Below are positions 1 to 11,594 of a stretch of 64,000 nt of DNA, piece after piece. The stretch is from Anisus vortex. Its lineage: Eukaryota > Mollusca > Gastropoda > Planorbidae. Position numbers and translations under genes: made by a program. The stretch's first letter is position 1. Each line of letters opens with the position of its first letter. Below the pieces are notes generated by a model. The model did no database searches. It was given only the letters and a program-made list of their open reading frames with translations, and was not told the DNA's origin. The stretch spans positions 511,001-575,000 of the forward strand of contig CASBPS010000186.1 of assembly GCA_949126835.1 (NCBI GenBank), read 5' to 3'.

Positions 1-3000
1 GCCTAACTACAACGTCCCACATAGTCTATAATCAAAGAGGCTAGCTGCCTTACTACAATGTCCTACATAGTCTATAATAAAAGAGGCTAGCTGCCTAAAT
101 ACAATGCCCCACATAGTCTGTAATAAAAGAGGCTAGCTGCCTAACTACAATGTCCCACATAGTCTATAATAAAAGAGGCTAGCTGCCTAACTATAATGTC
201 CCACATAGTCTATAATAAAAGAGGCTAGCTGCCTAACTACAATGTCCCAAATAGTCTATAATAAAAGAGGCTAGCTGCCTAACTACAATGTCCCACATAG
301 TCTATAATAAAAGAGGCTAGCTGCCTAACTACAATGTCCCACATAGTCTATAATAAAAGAGGCTAGCTGCCTAAATACAATGTCCCTCATAGTCTATAAT
401 AAAAGAGGCTAGCTGCCTAGCTACAATGTCTCACATAGTCTATAATAAAAGAGGCTAGCTGCCTAACTACAATGTCCCATTATAGTCTATAATAAAAAAG
501 GCTAGCTGCCTAACTACAATATCCCACATAGTCTATAATAAAAGAGGCTAGCTGCCTAACTACAATGTCCCACATAGTCTATAATAAAAGAGGCTAGCTG
601 CCTAACTACAATGTCCCACATAGTCTATAATAAAAGCGGCTAGCTGCCTAACTACAATGTCCCATTATAGTCTATAATAAAAGAGGCTGGCTGCCAAACT
701 ACAATGTCCCACATAGTCTATAATAAAAGAGGCTAGCTGCCTAACTACAATGTCCCACATAGTCTTTAATAAAAGAGGCTAGCTGCCTAACTACAATGTC
801 CCACATAGTCTATAATAAAAGAGGCTAGCTGCCTTACTACAATGTCCCACATAGTCTATAATAAAAGAGGCTAGCTGCCTAACTACAATGTCCCACATAG
901 TCTATAATAAAAGAGGCTAGCTGCCTAAATACAATGTCCCACATAGTCTATAATAAAAGAGGCTAGCTGCCTAACTACAATGTCCCACATAGTCTATAAT
1001 AAAAGAGGCTAGCTGCCTAACTACAATGTCCCACTATAGTCTATAATAAAAAAGGCTAGCTGCCTAACTACAATGTCCCACATAGTCTATAATAAAAGAG
1101 GCTAGCTGCCTAACTACAATGTCCCACATAGTCTATAATAAAAGAGGCTAGCTGCCTAACTACAATGTCCTACATAGTATAATAAAAGAGGCTAGCTGCC
1201 TAACTACAATGTCCTACATAGTCTATAATAAAAGAGGCTAGCTGCCTAACTACAATGTCCCACATAGTCTATAATAAAAGAGGCTAGCTGCCTAACTACA
1301 ATGTCCCACATCGTCTATAATAAAAGAGGCTAGCTGCCTAACTACAATGTCCTACATAGTCTATAATAAAAGAGGCTAGCTGCCTAACAACAATGTCCCA
1401 CATAGTCTATAATAAAAGAGGCTAGCTGCCTAACTACAATGTCCCACATAGTCTATAATAAAAGAGGCTAGCTGCCTAAATACAATGTCCCACATAGTCT
1501 ATAATAAAAGAGGCTAGCTGCCTAAATACAATGTCCCACATAGTCTATAATAAAAGAGGCTAGCTGCCTAGCTACAATGTCCCACATAGTCTATAATAAA
1601 AGAGGCTAGCTGCCTTACTACAATGTCCCACTATGGTCTATAATAAAAAAGGCTAGCTGCCTAACTACAATGTCCCACATAATCTATAATAAAAGAGGCT
1701 AGCTGCCTAACTACAATGTCCCACATAGTCTATAATAAAAGAGGCTAGCTGCCTAACTACAATGTCCCACATAGTTTATAATAAAAGAGGCTAGCTGCCT
1801 AACTACAATGTCCCACAATAGTCTATAATAAAAGAGGCTAGCTGCCTAACTACAATGTCCCACATAGTCTATAATAAAAGAGGCTAGCTGCCTAACTACA
1901 ATGTCCCACATAGTCTTTAATAAAAAGAGGCTAGCTGCCTAACTACAATGTCCCACATAGTCTATAATAAAAGAGGCTAGCTGCCTAACTACAATGTCCA
2001 ACATAGTCTATAATAAAAGAGGCTAGCTGCCTAACTACAATGTCCCACATAGTCTATAATAAAGGAGGCTAGCTGCCTAAATACAATGTCCCACATAATC
2101 TATAATAAAAGAGGCTAGCTGCCTAACTACAATGTCCCACAAAGTCTATAATAAAAGAGGCTAGCTGCCTAACTACAATATCCCACATAGTCTATAATAA
2201 AAAAGGCTAGCTGCCTAACTACAATGTCCCACATAGTCTATAATAAAAGAGGCTAGCTGCCTAACTACAATGTCCCACATAGTCTATAATAAAAGAGGCT
2301 AGCTGCCTAACTACAATGTCCCACTATAGTCTATAATAAAAGAGGCTAGCTGCCTAACTACAATGTCCTACATAGTCTATAATAAAAGAGGCTAGCTGCC
2401 TAACTACAATGTCCCACATAGTCTATAATAAAAGAGGCTAGCTGCCTAACTACAATGTCCTACATAGTTTATAATAAAAGAGGCTAGCTGCCTAACTACA
2501 ATGTCCTACATAGTCTATAATAAAAGAGGCTAGCTGCCTAACTACAATGTCCCACATAGTCTATAAAAAAAGAGGCTAGCTGCCTTACTACAATGTCCTA
2601 CATAGTCTATAATAAAAGAGGCTAGCTGCCTAAATACAATGTCCTACATAGTCTATAATAAAAGAGGCTAGCTGCCTAACTACAATGTCCCACATAGTCT
2701 ATAATAAAAGAGGCTAGCTGCCTAACTACAATGTCCCACATAGTCTATAATAAATGAGGCTAGCTGCCTAACTACAATGTCCCACATAGTCTATAATAAA
2801 AGAGGCTAGCTGCCTAACTACAATGTCCCACATAGTCTATAATAAAAGAGGCTAGCTGCCTAAATACAATGTCCCACATAGTCTATAATAAAAGAGGCTA
2901 GCTGCCTAACTACAATGTCCCACATAGTCTATAATAAAAGAGGCTAGCTGCCTAACTACAATGTCCCACATAGTCTATAATAAAAGAGGCTAGCTTTCTA

Positions 3001-6000
3001 ACTACAATGTCCCACATAGTCTATAATAAAAGAGGCTAGCTGCCTAACTACAATGTCCCACATAGTCTATAATAAAAGAGGTTAGCTGCCTAACTACAAT
3101 GTTCTACATAGTCTATAATAAAAGAGGCTAGCTGCCTAACTACAATGTCCCACATAGTCTATAATAAAAGAGGCTAGCTGCCTAACTACAATGTCCCACA
3201 TAGTCAATAATAAAAGAGGCTAGCTGCCCAACTACAATGTCCCACATAGTCTATAATAAAAGAGGCTAGCTGCCTAACTACAATGTCCCACTATAGTCTA
3301 TAATAAAAGAGGCTAGCTGCCTAACTACAATGTCCTACATAGTCTATAATAAAAGAGGCTAGCTGCCTAACTACAATGTCCCATATAGTCTTTAATAAAA
3401 GAGGCTAGCTGCCTAACTACAATGTCCCACATAGTCTATAATAAAAGAGGCTAGCTACCTAACTACAATGTCCCACATAGTCTATAATAAAAGAGGCTAG
3501 CTGCCTAACTACAATGTCCCACATAGTCTATAATAAAAGAGGCTAGCTGCCTAAATACAATGTCCCACATAGTCTATAATAAAAGAGGCTAGCTGCCTAA
3601 CTACAATGTCCCACATAGTCTATAATAAAAGAGGCTAGCTGCCTAACTACAATGTCCCACTATAGTCTATAATAAAAAAGGCTAGCTGCTAACTACAATG
3701 TCCCACATAGTCTATAATAAAAGAGGCTAGCTGCCTAACTACAATGTCCCACATAGTCTATAATAAAAGAGGCTAGCTGCCTAACTACAATGTCCTACAT
3801 AGTCTATAATAAAAGAGGCTAGCTGCCTAACTACAATGTCCCACATAGTCTATAATAAAAGAGGCTAGCTGCCTAACTACAATGTCCCACATAGTCAATA
3901 ATAAAAGAGGCTAGCTGCCTAACTACAATGTCCCACATAGTCTATAATAAAAGAGGCTAGCTGCCTAACTACAATGTCCCACATAGTCTATAATAAAAGA
4001 GGCTAGCTGTCTAACTACAATGTCCCACATAGTCTATAATAAAAGAGGCTAGCTGCCTAACTACAAAGTCCCACATAGTCTATAATAAAAGAGGCTAGCT
4101 GCCTAACTACAATGTCCTACATAGTCTATAATAAAAGAGGCTAGCTGCCTAAATACAGTGTCCCACAAAATCTATAATAAAAGAGGCTAGCTGCCTAACT
4201 ACAATGTCCCACATAGTCTATAATAAAAGAGGCTAGCTGCCTAACTACAATGTCCTACATAGTCTATAATAAAAGAGGCTAGCTGCCTAACTACAATGTC
4301 CCACATAGTCTATAATAAAAGAGGCTAGCTGCCTTACTACAATGTCCCACATAGTCTATAATAAAAGAGGCTAGCTGCCTAAATACAATGTCCCACATAG
4401 TCTATAATAAAAAAGGCTAGCTGCCTAGCTACAATGTCCCACATAGTCTATAATAAAAGAGGCTAGCTGCCTTACTACAATGTCCCACTATAGTCTATAA
4501 TAAAAAAGGCTAGCTGCCTAACTACAATGTCCCACATAGTCTATAATAAAAGAGGCTAGCTGCCTAACTACAATGTTCCACATAGTCTATAATAAAAGAG
4601 GCTAGCTGCCTAACTACAATGTCCCACTATAGTCTATAATAAAAGAGGATAGCTGCCTAACTAAAATGTCCTACATAGTCTATAATAAAAGAGGCTAGCT
4701 GCATAACTACAATGTCCCACATAGTCTTTAATAAAAGAGGCTAGCTGCCTAACTACAATGTCCCACATAGTCTATAATAAAAGAGGCTAGCTGCCTAACT
4801 ACAATGTCCCACATAGTCTATAATAAAAGAGGCTAGCTGCCTAACTACAATGTCCCACATAGTCTATAATAAAAGAGGCTAGCTGCCTAAATACAATGTC
4901 CCACATAGTCTTTAATAAAAGAGGCTAGCTGCCTAACTACAATGTCCCACATAGTCTATAATAAAAGAGGCTAGCTGCCTAACTACAATGTCCCACTATA
5001 GTCTATAATAAAAAAAGGCTAGCTGCCTAACTACAATGTCCCACATAGTCTATAATAAAAGAGGCTAGCTGCCTAACTACAATGTCCCACATAGTCTATA
5101 ATAAAAGAGGCTAGCTGCCTAACTAAAATGTCCTACATAGTCTATAATAAAAGAGGCTAGCTGCCTAACTACAATGTCCCACATAGTCTATAATAAAAGA
5201 GGCTAGCTGCCTAACTACAATGTCCCACATAGTCTATAATAAAAGAGGCTAGCTGCCTAACTACAATCTCCCACATAGTCTATAATAAAAGAGGCTAGCT
5301 GCCTAACTACAATGTCCCACATAGTCTATAATAAAAGAGGCTAGCTGTCTAACTACAATGCCCCACATAGTCTATAATAAAAGAGGCTAGCTGCCTAACT
5401 ACAATGTCCCACATAGTCTATAATAAAAGAGGCTAGCTGCCTAACTACAATGTCCTACATAGTCTATAATAAAAGAGGCTAGCTGCCTAACTACAATGTC
5501 CCACATAGTCTATAATAAAAGAGGCTAGCTGCCTAAATACAATGTCCCACATAATCTATAATAAAAGAGGCTTGCTGCCTAACTACAATGTCCCACATAA
5601 TCTATAATAAAAGAGGCTAGCTGCCTAACTACAATGTTCTACATAGTCTATAATAAAAGAGGCTAGCTGCCTAACTACAATGTCCCACATAGTCTATAAT
5701 AAAAGAGGCTAGCTGCCTAACTACAATGTCCCACATAGTCTATAATAAAAGAGGCTAGCTGCCTAAATACAATGTCCCACATAGTCTATAATAAAAGAGG
5801 CTAGCTGCCTAGCTACAATGTCCCACATAGTCTATAATAAAAGAGGCTAGCTGCCTTACTACAATGTCCCACTATAGTCTATAATAAAAAAGGCTAGCTG
5901 CCTAACTACAATGTCCCACATAATCTATAATAAAAGAGGCTAGCTGCCTAACTACAATGTCCCACATAGTCTATAATAAAAGAGGCTAGCTGCCTAACTA

Positions 6001-8583
6001 CAATGTCCTACATAGTCTATAATAAAAGAGGCAAGGTGCCTAACTACAGTGTCCCACATAGTCTATAATAAAAGAGGCTAGCTGCCTAACTACAATGTCC
6101 CACATAGTCTATAATAAAAGAGGCTAGCTGCCTAACTACAATGTCCCACATAGTCTATAATAAAAGAGGCTAGCTGCCTAAATACAATGTCCCACATAGT
6201 CTATAATAAAAGAGGCTAGCTGCCTAACTACAATGTCCCACATAGTCTATAATAAAAGAGGCTAGCTGCCTAACTACAATGTCCCACTATAGTCTTTCAT
6301 AAAAAAGGCTAGCTGCTAACTACAATGTCCCACATAGTCTATAATAAAAGAGGCTAGCTGCCTAACTACAATGTCCCACATAGTCTATAATAAAAGAGGC
6401 TAGCTGCCTAACTACAATGTCCTACATAGTCTATAATAAAAGAGGCTAGCTGCCTAACTACAATGTCCCACATAGTCTATAATAAAAGAGGCTAGCTGTC
6501 TAACTACAATGTCCCACATAGTCTATAATAAAAGAGGCTAGCTGCCTAACTACAATCTCCCACATAGTCTATAATAAAAGAAGCTAGCTGCCTAACTACA
6601 ATGTCCCACATAGTCTATAATAAAAGAGGCTAGCTGCCTAACTATAATGTCCCACATAGTCTATAATAAAAGAGGCTAGCTGCCTAACTACAATGTCCTA
6701 CATAGTCTATAATAAAAGAGGCTAGCTGCCTAACTACAATGTCCCACATAGTCTATAATAAAAGAGGCTAGCTGCCTAACTACAATGTCCCACATAGTCA
6801 ATAATAAAAGAGGCTAGCTGCCTAACTACAATGTCCCACATAGTCTATAATAAAAGAGGCTAGCTGCCTAACTACAATGTCCCACATAGTCTATAATAAA
6901 AGAGGCTAGCTGTCTAACTACAATGTCCCACATAGTCTATAATAAAAGAGGCTAGCTGCCTAACTACAATGTCCCACATAGTCTATAATAAAAGAGGCTA
7001 GCTGCCTAACTACAATGTCCTACATAGTCTATAATAAAAGAGGCTAGCTGCCTAAATACAGTGTCCCACAAAATCTATAATAAAAGAGGCTAGCTGCCTA
7101 ACTACAATGTCCCACATAGTCTATAATAAAAGAGGCTAGCTGCCTAACTACAATGTCCTACATAGTCTATAATAAAAGAGGCTAGCTGCCTAACTACAAT
7201 GTCCCACATAGTCTATAATAAAAGAGGCTAGCTGCCTAACTACAATGTCCCACATAGTCTATAATAAAAGAGGCTAGCTGCCTAAATACAATGTCCCACA
7301 TAGTCTATAATAAAAAAGGCTAGCTGCCTAGCTACAATGTCCCACATAGTCTATAATAAAAGAGGCTAGCTGCCTTACCACAATGTCCCACTATAGTCTA
7401 TAATAAAAAAGGCTAGCTGCCTAACTTCAATGTCCCACATAGTCTATAATAAAAGAGGCTAGCTGCCTAACTACAATGTCCCACTATAGTCTATAATAAA
7501 AGAGGATAGCTGCCTAACTAAAATGTCCTACATAGTCTATAATAAAAGAGGCTAGCTGCCTAACTACAATGTCCCACATAGTCTTTAATAAAAGAGGCTA
7601 GCTGCCTAACTACAATGTCCCACATAGTCTATAATAAAAGAGGCTATCTGCCTAACTACAATGTCCCACATAGTCTATAATAAAAGAGGCTAGCTGCCTA
7701 ACTACAATGTCCCACATAGTCTATAATAAAAGAGGCTAGCTGCCTAAATACAATGTCCAACATAGTCTTTAATAAAAGAGGCTAGCTGCCTAACTACAAT
7801 GTCCCACATAGTCTATAATAAAAGAGGCTAGCTGCCTAACTACAATGTCCCACTATAGTCTATAATAAAAAAGGCTAGCTGCCTAACTACAATGTCCCAC
7901 ATAGTCTATAATAAAAGAGGCTAGCTGCCTAACTACAATGTCCCACATAGTCTATAATAAAAGAGGCTAGCTGCCTAACTACAATGTCCTACATAGTCTA
8001 TAATAAAAGAGGCTAGCTGCCTAACTACAATGTCCCACATAGTCTATAATAAAAGAGGCTAGCTGCCTAACTACAATGTCCCACATAGTCTATAATAAAA
8101 GAGGCTAGCTGCCTAACTACAATCTCCCACATAGTCTATAATAAAAGAGGCTAGCTGCCTAACTACAATGTCCCACATAGTCTATAATAAAAGAGGCTAG
8201 CTGTCTAACTACAATGCCCCACATAGTCTATAATAAAAGAGGCTAGCTGCCTAACTACAATGTCCCACATAGTCTATAATAACAGAGGCTAGCTGCCTAA
8301 CTACAATGTCCTACATAGTCTATAATAAAAGAGGCTAGCTGCCTAACTACAATGTCCCACATAGTCTATAATAAAAGAGGCTAGCTGCCTAAATACAATG
8401 TCCCACATAATCTATAATAAAAGAGGCTAGCTGCCTAACTACAATGTCCCACATAATCTATAATAAAAGAGGCTAGCTGCCTAACTACAATGTTCTACAT
8501 AGTCTATAATAAAAGAGGCTAGCTGCCTAACTACAATGTCCCACATAGTCTATAATAAAAGAGGCTAGCTGCCTAACTACAAT
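1..8583. repeat. 46-bp tandem satellite array, about 186 copies
   Basis: The unit reads GCCTAACTACAATGTCCCAC, then ATAGTCTATAATAAAAGAGG, then CTAGCT, 46 bp in all. It repeats head to tail from base 1 to about 8583, so the left edge lies outside the window. Recurrent variants are TAAATACA for TAACTACA, a 47-bp form with CCACTATAG or CCATTATAG, AAAAAAGG for AAAAGAGG, CCTACATAG, and GTCTTTAATA. The box GGCTAGCTGCC at the unit junction is a short imperfect palindrome. All frames are closed quickly by stops, so it is not coding. The array ends abruptly in unique sequence at about 8584. Confidence 0.98.
4151..8583. repeat. Higher-order repeat (about 62-63 satellite units) within the array
   Basis: Rare unit variants recur at fixed distances. 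The AAATACAGTGTCC variant lies at 4151 and 7054, the AGTCAATAATA variant at 3895 and 6798, and the CTTACTAC plus CACTATAG pair at 4472 and 7375; these are all about 2903 bp apart. GAGGATAGC (4645, 7502), AATCTCCC (5265, 8121), CTGTCTAAC with GCCCCAC (5345, 8201) and ATGTTCTAC (5631, 8487) are 2856-2857 bp apart. The 46-bp difference means that one monomer was lost between 7375 and 7502. A block near 1440-1700 also matches 5700-5930 at offset 4241. Offsets were read by hand. Confidence 0.85.
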
Positions 8584-8639
8584 AATTTTATTTTTGTATT
8601 CATTTCGTGCTATTTCGCCCCTTTTCCCTTTTTAATATC

Positions 8640-8885
8640 GGTTCTAAGAAATTCCCACTGAAAATTTGAGTAGCGGAGCTATTGATAATTGTGTCTTAGG
8701 AAGCCGTCAGACATCGTGTTTTTCATGGCTGTGTGACGTCACAAGCCTTTGGTAAACACAATGGAAATGAATTTTTTTTTAGATGAAAAAATTTTTTTTT
8801 CCATTTTTAATAGTCTGCCGCTCTTCCTAAGACAAGTATCAATAGATCCACGCGAAAAAATTTTCAGTTGGAATTTTTTAGAACC
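8640..8885. repeat. Foldback / MITE-like inverted repeat
   Basis: Left arm 8640-8712 (GGTTCTAAGAAATTCC... to CCGTCAGAC) is the near-perfect reverse complement of right arm 8812-8885, giving arms of about 73 bp around a loop of about 100 bp. The loop contains a CRE-like palindrome, TGACGTCA, at about 8734. No coding frame is present. The element sits just after the edge of the satellite array. It could be a MITE or another foldback element; no clean target duplication was identified. Confidence 0.7.
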
Positions 8886-8971
8886 CTACTTTTCGTGAGG
8901 CAGCTGAACCAAAGTATTACCAAAATAAGAATACGACTTTTCTTTTCACTTTTAATAATTTTTAGGCTGCC

Positions 8972-9262
8972 GCTATTCGGACCCGGGTGCCTTTGCACTT
9001 TAGCATGAAATGGCTATTCGGACCCGGCTTCAGTCAGAATTCCTTAAAACTAATAGAAAACATCAAAAAAGAGGGAAACAAACACAAAAAATGTTTGTTT
9101 GACCATATATATTATAAGAAGTAGCACAGAAAACACCAAATCTATCCCTATCCTTTATAACCTTACCGATACTAACTATTACCAAAAATACTACAAATCC
9201 ATCCCTAACCTATATAAACTAACCGATACTAATATTTATCACAGTCCGGGTCCGAATAGCCA
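8972..9262. repeat. Short-arm inverted-repeat element with internal 58-bp duplication
   Basis: GGCTATTCGGACCCGG at 9012-9027 is the exact reverse complement of 9247-9262. A further direct copy of the last 15 bases is at 8972-8986. Between the arms, a segment beginning AAATCTATCCCTATCC (about 9137) is repeated 58 bp later (about 9195). A small open frame over this area reflects the duplication and has no protein signature. It is possibly a decayed MITE. Confidence 0.5.
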
Positions 9263-9582
9263 CTTCGTAATTTTTATGAGCATAAAAATTACCTTTCTGC
9301 TTTTACTGTTTCTATTTGTTCATCAAGTTGTGTATCAACTGTTTTTAGATAATTATCAATTTCACCTCGAATTCGGTCGTCTACATTTTTAAGGACAGGA
9401 TGAAAATCAAAAGTTATATTGAGGCCTGATCCAGCCTTACCGTCCATATTTTAAAACATCAGTTGTGTATCTATTGACTCATTGACTGCATAAAATATTC
9501 TATATGTCAGTGAGTATTAGACTTAGTCACTGAGCTATGTATTATTATATACATCTTCTTGTCACGGGGAAGTAGGAAGATC

Positions 9583-9614
9583 ACTGAGCTATATATAGCT
9601 ATATATAGCTCAGT
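9583..9614. repeat. 32-bp perfect palindrome
   Basis: The sequence runs ACTGAGCTATATATAG and then its exact reverse complement, a perfect 32-bp palindrome. It lies just downstream of the 3' end of the minus-strand LINE. A related ACTGAGCTAT motif occurs at about 9528. It could form a cruciform. Confidence 0.9.
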
Positions 9615-9639
9615 CATTGGAGACCAGTGAGATAATGTA

Positions 9640-11594
9640 GAGAACTTCTTCTTCATAATACTGTGGAGACCCTGTTATAACCGAGGAAAGAGTCCACAAT
9701 TTAAATACACATAAAATAAAAAGCATCACAAACAACAATTATAAACAGATGACAGAGTGTCACTTTAGGTTTTTAGACCAGCCCTTCAGTGACGATTTAA
9801 AAGCCTGAACTGTAGGGGCAGTGATGGAGGCCTGGTCCAGGGTGTTCCACAGCCTAATGGCTGACGGAAAAAAAGAATATTTGTAGACGTCGGTGCGTGC
9901 ATGTGGGACATGCAGCTTGAGCTGATGGCCTCGGGTAGAGCGGGACACCTGTTGGATTCGGCCTGGCTGAGTGGACATTTCCACGTGGCGGTTCACGATC
10001 TTGTAAATAGTGGTGACCTTGTTTATTGCTCTGCGATGATGTAGGGGCTCCAGTTGGAGTTGGGCCACCAAAGCTGAGGCGCTAGTTTTAAGGCCGTAGT
10101 CCTGTAAGATACGACGTGCCGCTCGACGTTGGGTCATCTCCAGCTTAGATATCAGGTGTTGTTGATGAGGATCCCATACAGTCGATGCGTAGGCTACTCC
10201 AGGATGGGACGTGCTAAACTTTTATAACAATGGGTCTGGATCCTGGTGGAGCATCCCTTGAGGTTCCTTTGGACGAAGGCGCAAGCTCTATTTGCTTTGG
10301 CAGCAATAGTTTGGACATGTGTGCCCCAGTGGAGTTTTTCTGTGATGTTCACTCCAAGGTACTTGGCATCTGAAACCCTCTCAAGAGTGTGACCATGCAA
10401 GGTATAGCTGGTGGGGATCCTAGTCCTCTTCCTTGAACGTCATTGAACGTCATTTGCCATTTCGATTCCCAGGTCTCCAACCTATTGAGGTCGCCTGTAG
10501 ATATAAAGCGTCATTGGGGCTCTCGATGTGAGAATACAGGATGGTATCATCTGCAAAAAGCCGAACCCTGGCGTGGATCCCGTCTCCCAGGTCATTGATG
10601 TAGATCAAGAACAGAGTGGGCCCCAGCACCGAACCCTGTGGAACTCCAGACATGACCGGACCAAAGCAGCAGCTCTCACCTTCCACGACGACGCGTTGAG
10701 TGCGGCTGAAAAGGAAATTTTCAATCCATCTTTTGGTCTGACCTCTTATTCCGTAATAGTCCAGCTTGAGGAGAAGACGTTGGTGAGGGACCTTATCAAA
10801 GGCCTTGGAAAAATCCAATAGTATGGTGTCGATTTGGCCAGCCTTGTCAACCACCGCAGCCAGATCGTCTACTGTGAGGATGAGCTGGGACTCGCAAGAC
10901 CTATTTTTTCTGAATCCGTGTTGGGCATCAGTAATAATCTTGTTCCTATCCAGGTGGCTCGAGATCCCTGATCTGACGATATGTTCAAGAAGCTTGCAAC
11001 ACACACAAGTCAGTGAGATTGGCCTGTAGTTGGCTGGCTGGCTTCTATCTCCTTTCTTGAAGACTGGCTGTACATTGGCGTGTTTCCAGATGGTAGGAAT
11101 TTCGCCAGTGGCCAGTTTTTTTTATTGAAGAGAAGGGTCAGTGAGGGTGCCAATTCTGAGGCCAATTCCTTCAGTAGACGGCATGGGATATTGTCAGGGC
11201 CTGCTGCTTTTTTTGGGTTGAGATTGGACAGTAACTTCTGTACACCATTATTTGTGATTAATATGTCAGGCATGTCTGGATGGGGGCTGACGTCCATCCT
11301 GGGCAAGTCGCTCAGGTCTTCTCTGGTGAATGCGGCGCAGAAAAGATTATTGAGAATGTCAGCTTTCGCCCTACTGTCGCTGAATGTCAGACCATTACTT
11401 TTTAGGGGTGCAATACCCTTTGGATCGCTTCGCTTGTTTTTTATTAGCCGCCATAGGTTGTTGCTTGAATCTTCTTCAACGATCTTGTTGATATAGTTCT
11501 GGTAGCTCTGTCGATTAGATCGTCTGGCTTCTTTTGTGATGTTTTTGAAGCGCTCCCAGTCTAATTGGCGGACCACGAGCGAAATGTGGTCCAC
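9640..11594 (-). mobile_element. Jockey/CR1-like LINE, 5'-truncated
   Basis: This is a minus-strand non-LTR retrotransposon fragment. Reading from 11594 down to 9760 it encodes the end of the linker, a reverse transcriptase, and the C-terminal region typical of this group (FFPSAIRLWNTLD). The 3' UTR runs to about 9640, ending in a segment shared with the plus-strand copy at 33895-34290. The endonuclease domain and ORF1 are absent, so the copy is 5'-truncated near 11560-11594. The assignment to Jockey/CR1 rests on motif style only. Confidence 0.9.
9760..11594 (-). pseudogene. LINE reverse transcriptase, frameshifted
   Basis: The RT is spread over four consecutive frames: 11594-11010, 11004-10450, 10400-10194 and 10137-9760. 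Visible signatures are KKAAGPDNIP in the fingers, LLDFSKAFDKVPH (motif A, with the catalytic Asp), [10 protein letters not shown] (motif B) and FADDTILY (motif C). They are followed by a thumb/connection region and a C-terminal tail ending WSKNLK and a stop. Translating across the gaps shows the protein continuing in another frame in an A-run at about 11117-11125, at about 10495 and at about 10195. Three frameshifts therefore explain the break. The catalytic residues themselves are preserved. It is a dead copy that would need complementation to move. Confidence 0.9.

Noticed and set aside
1..8583. CRISPR-like direct repeats
   Set aside because: Units are contiguous 46-mers with no spacers, and the surroundings are eukaryotic. 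It is a satellite.
9099..9392. 97-aa open frame
   Set aside because: It spans a 58-bp duplication within an inverted-repeat element and has no protein features beyond that repeat.
10528..11496. Plus-strand open frames across the LINE
   Set aside because: Shadows of the minus-strand reverse transcriptase.
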